From: Hexactinellida sp. DTS-2022
Lineage: Eukaryota > Porifera > Hexactinellida
Length of the DNA: 64,000 bases
Reading direction: 5' to 3'
Assembly: GCA_028753945.1 (NCBI GenBank)
Contig: JAPNXP010000002.1
Location: forward strand, 8,928,001-8,992,000
The position numbers and the translations under genes are program-made. The notes below the pieces were generated by a model that saw nothing but the letters and a program-made list of their open reading frames with translations, did no database searches and had not been told where the DNA came from. This document shows positions 13,115 through 23,188 of this stretch, in pieces; the stretch's first letter is position 1, and each line of letters opens with the position of its first letter.

Positions 13115-14566
13115 TACTTTCGACTCCGCTTAAGGATGCTTCGGTTGAAATTTTAGGTTTTTTATGACAAAATTGAAATGCGAGTTTACACTGTGAAATG
13201 AAGCTAATGTATCATAAAATTATGTGAGAAGTGAAATTTTTTGAAAAAATATTCTGCAAAGTCTTCAAAACGTACATTTGGTGACGTCATTATTGATGAT
13301 GTAACTTTTTTATTTTCTCAATTGACATTCCTTGGTTATATATGTACTATATTGTGCACTTATGTACATTATGTATATAAACTAACATTAATATGCACAA
13401 ATATCTCAGTGATTAGCATATATTTCCAAAACCTGTTGATAATGGGAAAGAAATTCTGATTTGCATATTTTGTTATATTATTTTATGCATCATCAACAGA
13501 TTAATTGACTATATTATATAATTCAACTCAATTGTCATATATATTAGTATATTCATACTGTATCCCAACTAGTGTAGATATATTATGCATATTAGAGCAT
13601 TAATCACTACGTCAGCCATGATTTAATCGCTGATAATGATGTCCCAAAAGAAAACGGACTCCATTAATATGACAGAAACTTGTAATATAATTCGATTTAA
13701 TCAAGTCGTTTGTGTACTATGATGCTCCAATAAATATTAGTATATAGTAGTATGAAAATTATCTAGTATATTGTAACTAAATCCAGTGGTAATACGGACA
13801 AATTTAATGACACATATGCATTTCACATTCAAAAAACTTCAGCCTTCAATTACTCAATTATAGTTTTTTTGACATATCCCGAATTTTATCTAATAAACTT
13901 AACAAGGGATTGCTTTCAAAAATTCAGATATAGTTCTTAATAGTATAAAGATCATTTTGCAAGCTCATTGAAGCAAACTAACGATTAGTGTCTGAGTTGA
14001 GACCAAGCAACGAGCAAAAATACCACTTTCTGGCCGCTTTTTTGACGAATTTTAGGAGTCGTATGTTAAGAACTGGTTAAACTTGGGATAGGCGTAAGGT
14101 GAGCTAAGCAAATGTTGTGCTAATAGTACTGATCAATAATACAAATTTTTGGAGCGATATCGAATATACTTTCTAAGATTTAATTCAGTGAAATCTAGTT
14201 AAACAGTATTACCCCTATGGGGAGGCATTTCCTAAAGAATTTAATGCCACTTGAAAATAGTTTGAACTTAGATATGCTGTATACATTTTAAGCTTAGTTA
14301 TGCAATTACAGAGCAGATTGGAGAATTACACATCAATATCTACAGAGACGGAAAAACCACCCATACCGCTAATACATTTTTCACCCTAAGCATCCTTAAT
14401 AGAGCCACCTCGGCCCCAGGTTGTTTTGACCAGATTATACGGAGAACCCGATTACCGATAATATTGTAAGCCAAACTGTAATTCTTTCTTAAATCCGGTG
14501 AAACTTTGGCCCCATTATGCGGAGAAACCGATTAATCGGTGGCTCTATTGAGCGGAGTTGACTGTA
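13115..14566. mobile_element. pogo/Tigger-like MITE split by a TTAA-a element
   Basis: The right end reads TACAGTCAACTCCGC on the minus strand, followed by TCAATAGAGCCACC. The left end reads TACTTTCGACTCCGC, is interrupted exactly at TTAA by the 13134-14395 element, and resumes as TAGAGCCACC at 14400. Taking out the insert and one TTAA restores matching inverted ends, with TA at both borders (13115-13116 and 14565-14566). About 190 bp of original element remain. Confidence 0.85.
13134..14395. mobile_element. TTAA-a element copy 1, 1262 bp
   Basis: Inverted ends GGATGCTT / AAGCATCC with TTAA duplications at 13130-13133 and 14396-14399. The copy at 54229-55483 is a full-length relative in the opposite orientation. 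Non-coding; the long AT-rich interior has weak dyad symmetry. Confidence 0.9.
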
Positions 14567-14681
14567 TGTGCATTTCGAATTAGGCCAAATATCTCCAATC
14601 CATTCAACCAATGTTGGTGGATTAATTCATAATTTATGTTATCTTGTTCTTTTTTGTATTTTATTAGTACTATATTAGAAT

Positions 14682-16375
14682 ATGGCCTATCGGAGAAGGT
14701 GTAGAAATGATCCAGACGTATTTGTTATATTTGTGGTAGTTTTATGACTTCCAAACAATCCACGTCTATAACATACTTTGTTAAAAAAGCATATTTCGGA
14801 TATTTTGGTATGCGATTAGGTGATCAGAACAAAACATGGGCTCCACATACAGTCTGCCGATTTTGTGAAGAAAATCTGAGACAATGGACAAAAGGAATCT
14901 GAAAGAGTCTAAGTTTTGGCATTCCAATGGTATGGAGAGAGCCTCAAAATCATATTAACGACTGTTACTTTTGTATGACAAATATTTCTGGTTTCAATGC
15001 AAAAACCAAGTCATTGATCATTTATCCAAATTTACCATCGGCAATTCGACCTGTTCCTCATTCTGTTGAAGTACCTATCCCAGAATTCAGTAAATTGCAT
15101 GTAATCTCAGAAATTGATGACTGTGAAATAACAGATTCATCAAGTGGAGAAAATGACTATTTTATTCCTGTCACATCATCTCGTTCTAAGTCTCCCCAAT
15201 TATTTAATCAGTTTGAATTAAATGATCTCGTACGTGATTTAGATTTACCCAAAGAAGCTGCAGAACTTTTAGGTTCTAGACTTAAAGAAAAAAACTTACT
15301 CTGCCCAGATACCAATTTTTATTCATACAGAAATAGAGAGATCGATTTTTTGAGATACTTTGTAATGGAAGATGATTTTGTGTTTTGTCATGATGTCTCA
15401 GGGCTAGTTAACGCTCTCGGGTGTCCATATGTACAAGATGAATGGAGACTCTTTATTGATAGCTCAAAACAAAGTTTGAAATGTGTATTACTTCATAATG
15501 GTAACAAATTTAGTTCCATCCCAATTGGACATTCAGTACATTTGAATGAAAGCTGTGAAAACATGAAATTAGTGCTGCATAAGATTAATTATAATCTACA
15601 CAATTGGGTTATCTGCGGTGACTTAAAAATCATATGCATTCTTTTGGGACAGCAATCTGGTTATTCTAAATTCCCCTGTTTTTTATGCTTATGGGACAGC
15701 CGTGCTAAGAGCGAACACTATTCTAAACAGAGCTGGCCAGCTAGATCCAAACTTACTGTCGGAGACAAGAACATTATTCACGAGCCTCTAGTGGATCCTC
15801 TCAATATTCTACTTCCTCCACTTCATATAAAATTGGGACTGATGAAACAGTTTGTGAGGTCATTAGATAAAGAAGGAAATTGCTTCAAATATATTACTGA
15901 GAAGTTTTCTCATCTAAGTAATGAAAAGAAAATAGCCGGTATTTTCGACGGTCCTCAGATAAGAAAACTTGTTCGTGATGATAACTTTTCAAATTCTATG
16001 AGTTCCATTGAAAAATGTGCCTGGATTGCATTTGTAGATGTAATTAAAAACTTCTTAGGAATTACCAAATCTCCTAATTATAAAGTGTTTGTTAATGAGT
16101 TAATCGATTCTTACAAGCACCTTGGCTGCAATATGAGTGTGAAGGTTCACTTCCTTCACAGTCATATTGACTATTTTCCAGATAATCTTGGTGCTGTATC
16201 CGAGGAGCAAGGTGAACGATTCCACCAAGACATTAAAATAATGGAAACACGATATCAAGGAAGGTGGGACGTTCATATGATGGCTGATTACTGTTGGTGC
16301 CTCAAGAGAGATTGTATTGGTGTTATTCATGCTCGAAAATGTAACAAACGGAAGTTCACACCTGATTCAGACTAG
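14682..16375 (+). pseudogene. Widespread invertebrate repeat protein, uncharacterised, inactivated
   Basis: This is one of an abundant multicopy protein family in invertebrate genomes, usually annotated only as uncharacterised, about 560 residues here. It starts at ATG 14682 (MAYRRRCRNDP). Visible elements are a Cys pair CYICG, a second pair CRFCEEN, then the family hallmark MVWREP followed by CYFC and YPNLPSAIRPVPHS; the four Cys pairs look zinc-binding. The C-terminal half contains WVICGDLK, GYSKFPCFLC and GERFHQD. Two lesions are visible: a one-base deletion near 14723, just before CYICG, and an in-frame TGA at 14900-14902 in the segment leading to MVWREP. From 14927 to the stop the frame is open for 482 codons. 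Many such copies are thought to be transposon-borne, but I found no terminal repeats, so function and mobility remain unknown. Confidence 0.8.
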
Positions 16376-16987
16376 TAATTAATTCTATTTCTTTTGAAAC
16401 ATGTGTAGTCATCTGAATATCTGATTTCATAGTATTTCTTAGCCTAAATGTTCTCAATATGATTAACATATATATCAACTTTACTGGTTTGGATAGAGGA
16501 AACATACATGAAACGATCTACCGTATTTATCCGAATAGAAGCATAGGGATTAATGATTTATAATTTAAATAATTTTAGAGAGAATATCACAAGTTGATAC
16601 AATTTATTTGGTATAGTCTGTTAATAATCGAGTTGCGACTAATATTAGATAAAGAAATTGACTCAAAGTACCGGTACTAAATTTGTATCTGCTAATTTGG
16701 GGTGTTGGGGGGCTATTAGTGGAGGTATGCGATTAACGAATAGAACCCACTATTAGAGTATATTTACAGTTTATATGCTAACATTACAAAATGTATTGAA
16801 AAAAAAAACTAGACGTGATACGATAATTTTATCGATTTTAACGAAGTCTGCATAAAGATCTTAACTAAAAATTTTCATCCCAAAACAATCAGCAAGTGAA
16901 AAAATATTTTTCGCAGGGCTGTGTTATCTTTTAGACATAACAACACAAAAGATAATCACTAGATTATACTGATCAGGAAATATTTAA
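16376..16987 (+). repeat. First half of a direct repeat pair
   Basis: Positions ~16520-16715 recur as a direct repeat at ~17895-18105 (GAATAGAAGC.TAGG, TTGATACAATTTATT, TACCGGT...AAATTTGTAT, GGGGGGCTATTA). The TTAA-g element 16988-17872 lies between the two halves. Nothing else recognised. Confidence 0.6.
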
Positions 16988-17872
16988 GGAGTCAGGAAGT
17001 TAAATATGCTCAGTTTCTATAGAACGTCTCTACAAAGTTAATCAGAGCACTCCAATCTTTATATCAGCATGACTTGAAGCACATAAAAAGTCATCAAAAA
17101 ACTTTCTAGATGATTCTGATGTATATTCTTGTCAGAAAAGTACAAAACGTCCCAAAATCCATCTGAAATTCGGACAAAAGGACACTAAACCACGTGGCAC
17201 CGGTCATTTATAACGGGTCTAAATAGCTTTGTTATATAATCATAATCCTGATAAAAAGTCAAAAATCTGCCGCTGTTGGTTCCCGAAGTTAGAACTAAGC
17301 TCTAACGAAGATCTTATTTTTGCTTACGTCATCAAATTGTGCCACATGACACATCCTTATATGGTAAACAAAATCGTAGAATGTAAACTACATGGTATGT
17401 AGTCCAAATTTGTTGACCAGTGAATTTGTATTGATTAATTGACTTCGGTACATGGTTAGTGCTAGTCGCAACGACTTCTCATTCGCGAGATAATTAATTG
17501 CTCCGTCATCAAAAGTGGCGCATCCATATGACCATATATGGTCAAAGAAATAAAAATATGCAGAAATAGGAATTTTAGTATCTCAACTGTTTAGAGTCTT
17601 TCTAATAGGTCTAAATCCAAATTTGCTAAGCAATACGATTGAATTTGACGGACTTATAGCTGATGGTCCATTTTCTGCCCCCTGCTGGTCCTGCAGCTAT
17701 TGGATTTACGACGTTTTGACCCATCCTGACAAGAATATACTTCAGAATCTTCTATAAAAATTTTTGATGACTATTTATGGGCTTCCAGTCATGCTGATAT
17801 AAAAATTGGAGTGTTCTGATTAACTTTGTAGAGACGTTCTATAGAAACTGGCCATATTAACTTTGTGACTCC
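16988..17872. mobile_element. TTAA-g foldback element copy 1, 885 bp
   Basis: TTAA at 16984-16987 and 17873-17876; ends GGAGTCA and TGACTCC. The inverted terminal repeats are long (about 165 bp, including TTTCTATAGAACGTCTCTAC in both arms). The interior carries TTAGAACTAAGCTCTAAC and ACCATATATGGTC. Related to 36614-38320 and to part of 19965-20201. Confidence 0.9.
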
Positions 17873-18162
17873 TTAAGTTGAGATATTTGAATACCTTATT
17901 TATACGAATAGAAGCCTAGGCGATTATTGTTTTTTAGGCCATCTTCTGACCAATAATTTCTGTGACTTTTCGAGAATAGCACATGTTGATACAATTTATT
18001 TATTATAGTCGATTGATAATCAAATTGAGGCTAATATTAGATATAGAAATTTACTCAGGGTACCGGTGGTAAATTTGTATTTGTAATTTGGGGGGGCTAT
18101 TATAATAGCTCCCCCTTCTGCTGACTTTAATTCATTCGTTTAAATTCCTCGCTTATGTATCC
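17873..18162 (+). repeat. Second half of the direct repeat pair
   Basis: See 16376-16987; the homologous block is ~17895-18105. Confidence 0.55.
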
Positions 18163-18375
18163 ATGGTTGGTTGGCTGTTTTTAGCAATTGCGATGTGTAC
18201 TGTATTACTGTTGTTTATTAGAAATTTCTATAGAAATAAACGAAATTATAAAAAATTTAAAAGCTGGTTTTCAAAAACCTTACGTCATAGAGAAAAACTG
18301 ATTAAATATGCGGAATCAGAATTGTCGAAAGCATACAATGTACTATTTGATATTCAAGAACCAAAAAATATATAA
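18163..18375 (+). CDS. Possible small single-pass membrane protein (70 aa), unrecognised
   Basis: The 70-codon frame begins at an ATG. It encodes a hydrophobic segment at residues 4-19 (WLFLAIAMCTVLLLFI), then a strongly basic stretch (RNFYRNKRNYKKFK) and a charged, probably helical tail ending in IQEPKNI. This hydrophobic-then-basic layout is that of a small membrane protein with a cytosolic tail. I recognise no family. It sits directly after a dispersed repeat and has no clear promoter or splice context. It could be chance in AT-rich DNA. Confidence 0.3.
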   Translation: MVGWLFLAIAMCTVLLLFIRNFYRNKRNYKKFKSWFSKTLRHREKLIKYAESELSKAYNVLFDIQEPKNI

Positions 18376-18767
18376 AATTTGTTGGACAGTGTTATCGGAG
18401 GTAGGCGATTATTCGAATAGGGGCTACTATTAGAAACAAACTGTATATATATTGATGTAATATATAAACTCTGATGGATTTTTGGCTAAAATCGAAGATA
18501 ATTATCACTTAATTTCTTATGAGGTAATACACTCATTATCTCAAAGATTATTGTAGTTGGGCATATATAATGTATTATCAATGAATAAGAAGTTACCTAT
18601 TGCGGATAGATCAGTGCTAGCCTAGTTTACATAAAATCGATAGTTTTTGAGTTATGGCTCATTTAGTAAATTTACATTTCCCTAGCTACCGAGGAATGTG
18701 TCAACATTCCATTTATAATTTCAATATATTTCTTTTGACAAGTCCTGGGCATCATCATGTTCAAATC
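18376..18767. other. Unassigned stretch
   Basis: No gene or repeat boundary seen. Confidence 0.4.
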
Positions 18768-18771
18768 TTAA

Positions 18772-19491
18772 GGTTAAATTACCCCACGTGAATGAAAGTT
18801 CTTGTATTAATCTGTAATTGTGAGAAATATATACCTATCCGATACAAATCAATAAACCAAAAAGAAAATGTCCCTATCTATTATACTTTTTATTTTTTGT
18901 CGGTTTCAAAATTTGGCTAATACAAATCTCCCATAGGGCGATTTCCAAAAGTGGTGGTAGATATTATGCGGTAATTTGGCAATGCGGCCATCAATGTTTG
19001 TTTTCAGAATCAATATTTAAAGATTATAAGCGTACGGAGTAGGTAGACGGTTTAGATTTTTGAATTATGACTTGGAATTTTTTTTATCAAGCATTTTATC
19101 AAATTTCGCATGAAAAGATGACCTTTTTATTCATTTTTTGGTTCCAAAAGGTCGCAATATTTTTTATTTAGATCTTATCAAAATTCTAAACCACTCACCA
19201 ACCGCCCATAACGATGATCTATCTGATAGATCACACAGTACAGGTCTTTAGCAAATAATGATCTTGCAAACCACACACTTATCAGGTGGAGTCTGAAAAA
19301 ATCCCCCTATGGGACTTTTGTATTAGCATAATACTGCAAGCCCAATAATTTCGAATTTATAGAAGATAATTAGATTTCGTTTTCAGTTTCGATATAGCTA
19401 TAATGTCTTCCATCATATATGTGAAATTCAAACTCCCACCTTCAAAACTAAATTCATGTGTTTTTTTGGGTGAATCTGCCGTAATTTAACC
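18772..19491 (+). mobile_element. TTAA-j MITE copy 1, 720 bp
   Basis: Ends GGTTAAATTAC and GTAATTTAACC are inverted; TTAA flanks at 18768-18771 and 19492-19495. It is nearly identical, same orientation, to 32766-33483. A small internal hairpin lies at 19216-19232. Confidence 0.92.
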
Positions 19492-19719
19492 TTAAAGATT
19501 TATAACGCGTCTAACTATGTTAAAAGCAGGCTATAAAAACACCATAATACCCACCAAAAATAGCGATTACGTGATCAAATGATGACATTGCTCAATTCTG
19601 AAGGGTGCTATGTATACCTTGATATCATGTTCGTATAAAGTTTTAGAACATTTATGAGGTCGATCACTACTAGTTATTTAGATAACGATAATTAACCTAT
19701 TTTTCAATAGATTTCCTTT

Positions 19720-19965
19720 AATCCATGGTCCAGTATCACAAAGTTGGTGCATAGGCTAGGGTGCGACCCGTGCGGGCTTTATTGTAAATCACGGTTTGTG
19801 GGCCATTTTCCACAGGCCGCGGGCCAAAAACGGGCCGAAAAGAGACAAAAAGATCAATATTTAATTTTTCAATAACAAATAAATCTAAACGTCTAGATGC
19901 ACTAAAGCTACTAACTTCCACCATTAAGCCCTTTTAAAAGGGCTTGACCCCATGTCTGGCTCTAA
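19720..19965. other. GC-richer stretch, possible transposon end, unassigned
   Basis: GC-rich words (GGCCGCGGGCC, GGGTGCGACCCG) resemble the terminal style of the hAT elements nearby, but I could not find matched ends or a target duplication. Confidence 0.3.
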
Positions 19966-20201
19966 CCATGTAACGATGTCAATTAATCAATACAAATTCA
20001 CTGGGCAACAAATTGGGACTACATACCATGTAGTTTACATTCTATGATTTTGTTTACCATATATGGACCATATATGACGTAAGCAAAAATTAAATCTTCG
20101 TTAGAGCTTAGTTCTAACTTCCGGACACTAACAGCGGCTGATTTTATACTTCTTTACCAGGATTATGATTATATAACAAAGGTATTTAGACCCGTTATAA
20201 A
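19966..20201 (+). repeat. TTAA-g interior fragment
   Basis: Closely matches 37024-37250, including ACATACCATGTAGTTTACAT and the final TTTAGACCCGTTATAA. It ends abruptly where the coding fragment begins. It also gives the empty site (GATTATATAACAAAGG near 20167) for the pogo-like insertion at 37253. Confidence 0.75.
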
Positions 20202-20525
20202 TCTCGCGAAGAGGTGCTGGCGACAATTGAAGATCTGCGTGTTTCCAGAATCATGGAAGTAGAAGTGAATAGACGCCTTCAGGGGACTGAGAGGCGTCTA
20301 GACGAAAGCTGTCGCTGGGAGCGAAGTTATCAGGTCAGAGGGGAGAGGGCGGAGAACGCCGCCAGAATATGGGAAGCACGAGTCCGTTCCCTTAGTCAGT
20401 GCGAGGCCGAAGCTCGCCGACTACGAGAGCAGGAGTGGGTAGCTGAAGTGGATATGAGGGCGGCTGCATATAGAGCAGAGATTGAGGAGCGGGATCGCTT
20501 TTGGAGATCGAGGGAAAGAGCGTGA
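20202..20525 (+). CDS. Arg/Glu-rich coiled-coil protein fragment (5' end lost)
   Basis: An open frame with base composition unlike its surroundings (GC-richer, CpG-containing) runs to TGA at 20523-20525. The product is almost all R, E, A, L and W (for example RRLQGTERRLDESCRWER, EAEARRLREQEW), with heptad-like spacing that suggests a long charged helix or coiled coil. There is no initiating ATG: the frame is already open (SREEVLATIEDLR) where a TTAA-g fragment stops at 20201, so the 5' part was removed or is another exon. It lies convergent to the Mutator-like transposase pseudogene and may be a further gene of that transposon. Its character recalls the charged segment of the protein at 44429-44915, but I see no clear alignment. 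Confidence 0.5.
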   Translation, partial: SREEVLATIEDLRVSRIMEVEVNRRLQGTERRLDESCRWERSYQVRGERAENAARIWEARVRSLSQCEAEARRLREQEWVAEVDMRAAAYRAEIEERDRFWRSRERA

Positions 20526-20560
20526 TGGGAGTAAGAACTTTACTACTTGTAGAGGCGCAG

Positions 20561-20632
20561 TTGGCCTTTTAGAGTAGTTGGCCTTATTGTGTAGATTTGG
20601 CCTATTAGAGTAGATTGGCCTTGAAGAGTTGG
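20561..20632 (+). repeat. Short tandem repeat, unit ~18-19 bp
   Basis: About four imperfect units built on TTGGCCTTTTAGAGTAG. Confidence 0.7.
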
Positions 20633-21136
20633 CATTATATTTCCCGTTATTTTGCATGGAATCTATGGATCAATGAATCACACAAATTGAAAGTAACATG
20701 CAATAATCAATGCAATTCAATTGGGAATTCACAAATTTGAAGTTATTAAATTTGATATGCATGAATGAAAGATTTTTTAGAACTAAGTTCAAAGGTCATC
20801 AATTATTGAGAGTAGTTTTTTCAAAATAATAGTTAATAAGGTTTAATGTCAATATTTACAAAATAGAACAATGGTATTTATTTACTTACATACTAAATAT
20901 ACAGAGAACTAAATTTGTAGTGATTGTTATTGTTTACTGAGGCCTAAATATATGTAATTATAATTTTCATCTTATCTTATTAGCTAATATACACCATCAT
21001 AATTTTCTGCATATTACCTAAATATATACAATCATATAATTTCAATTAGTATACAAAATACAGTATATATGAAATTTGCAACTAAATTCATACTATAATG
21101 GTTTGACAATAAGTAATATTGAGTTCATATAATGCT
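20633..21136. other. Unassigned AT-rich stretch
   Basis: Nothing recognised. Confidence 0.4.
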
Positions 21137-21345
21137 TCAGCATTGTTGTGGGTAGGGACACGTGAACTTGGATAGTTGAAATCTATTTTCATTTCCATGA
21201 TTAGAGCAATGACTAAGCATAATCTTTGAGAAAGTGTCGATTTATCAAAAAATTATCCTTGGTCATTGCTCTAACATATAAATGAAAGTTGTGATCAACT
21301 ATACAAATTCACGTGTCCCTACTCAAAACAATGCTGATACGTGCT
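21137..21345. repeat. ~210-bp foldback hairpin
   Basis: Left arm CAGCATTGTT..GTAGGGACACGTGAA pairs with right arm TTCACGTGTCCCTAC..AACAATGCTG; the inner pair TTAGAGCAATGAC / GTCATTGCTCTAA extends it. This is a MITE relic or a long-hairpin RNA source. Confidence 0.8.
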
Positions 21346-21929
21346 CTATATTCAAATAATGTTAATAAAGTTATATAACCTGACAACTAATAAGAAGTTT
21401 ATTATAATATAACATATGATCACTAATTGTTTCCGTACACATTCCGGTGCAATGTAATGTAACTAAGTTGTAGAATTAGGTTCAGCTTCTTCAAAACATT
21501 CATACAAAAACTAAAAAGTTTAAAATTATTACAATAAAAGTTGAGACTATGTAGTTTAAATTGTATAACAAATAATAACTATTAAACATAAAAATTAAAA
21601 CCTTTAGTGACTAACAACAATCACATTGGGGGCATATCCACAAATCATCTTCTCCGACACAAACAGTTAAAACATTCAGATTTCTCAAACATTGATTATG
21701 ATGCTAGCCATCACATATATCACAACATAACCAGGCCACTCTTACAATAATTGTTTACCAATACTACTACCCGCCTTGTTTAATATCCCATTGTCTTCGC
21801 TCCCTCCACATATTTTAAATGTTAAGTCCATATCCCGTGGCACACTTGTTATTTGGGAATAGGCCCCGCTCTTATAAGTAGCTCCACGTTTCCGGGAGCG
21901 GGTTAATGGTTTAATGACCATCTAAGCTT
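21346..21929. other. Unassigned; likely 3' flank of the Mutator-like element
   Basis: No recognisable domain. The transposase frames fade out near 21930. Confidence 0.4.
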
Positions 21930-22106
21930 TGTATTAACACTATCTCTTACATTATTTACAAATCTTTCATTATCAAATTCTTTACTAATCCATCTATTGA
22001 AATATAGCCGTTCAATCCTAAACTATCAATTATATTTTGAACACCAGCCACGCCTAAGTTGAAACGAATGATACCTAAACTACAACCTAATTTCATCAAA
22101 CTCAAT

Positions 22107-22242
22107 CAGTGGCTACGCTAGCCAGCCGCCACTGGTGGGGCACAAATACGTCACAGGTGGGACACTTACATTAATGAGGTGGGCACACTTAAATTCAGGT
22201 GGGGCACAGGCCCCACCTGGCCCCACCCTCGCGAAGCCTCTG
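22107..22242. mobile_element. hAT MITE, 136 bp, in the transposase pseudogene
   Basis: Ends CAGTGGCTACGC and GCGAAGCCTCTG are flanked by the 8-bp duplication AACTCAAT (22099-22106 and 22243-22250). Removing it joins the transposase reading through the TKPIE.. and ..LGCSLG segments. GTGGGGCAC words repeat inside. Confidence 0.9.
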
Positions 22243-23188
22243 AACTCAATTCTATTGGCTTGGTTTTGCTCATACAACTCCAAATCATCCCATGAAGGTT
22301 CTCATTTAGATTAGAGGTGTTACCTCCTGAAACCTTTTCCAATAATGACACTGCAAAGTTAGGTGCTAAAATCACTAAAACACGATCCCTACCTGCTAAA
22401 CTAATGCACATGGGATGTCATGGAATTGTATCTCCTGCAACTACCGCTTTCTGATACATGCAAATTGAATCAGCACCCTTCTCACAATATTTATGCATTT
22501 CATGACAATTATCATCATTAGCAGCTAAATGATAAACAATACCCAACAATGCTTCACTTAATTTAAAGATCACCATCATTCTACTTTTTACAACAAAGCC
22601 ATATTGAGATGTTATTTTATCAATTAGACTATCATGTAAATATTTATTTGATTAGTTTTATCTACTAATTCTTCACTATCATCCCAATTATCTCTTCCTT
22701 TTTTCAAATTCCTAAGCGTAGATGGCCGATATAGATCACTAACAGTTTTTTTCTGCGCTTCAGTTTATATTGTCCCAATTCGTGTTGCAATAATGTATTT
22801 GTGAAGCAATAAACTCTTTTTGTTTTAACTAAATATGTTCGTATGGGCTTCTGAACATGACTCAGACATTCCTCCCGCCTTATCGGTATATTAAATTCTC
22901 CATAAATATTATTTTCAGCAAATATTTTTAGACTTTTATCATCACCATCCGCAATCACAGTGGAGTAAATTAATTTCCGTTCAATAGACTTACGAAAAAT
23001 AACTCGGGCTAATTTTGATTCTAGCGCAACTGAATTATACATGCCATATTCTTTAGCCTGCAACTAGATTCATGCATTTCTTTCCATATCTTATATTCAG
23101 CTAAATCTAATCGTTTCTCCCTAAGAGCTTGATGCTTCTAAATACACATTTTGCAACTATTACGTGCAATTTCATAATTTAATACTTT

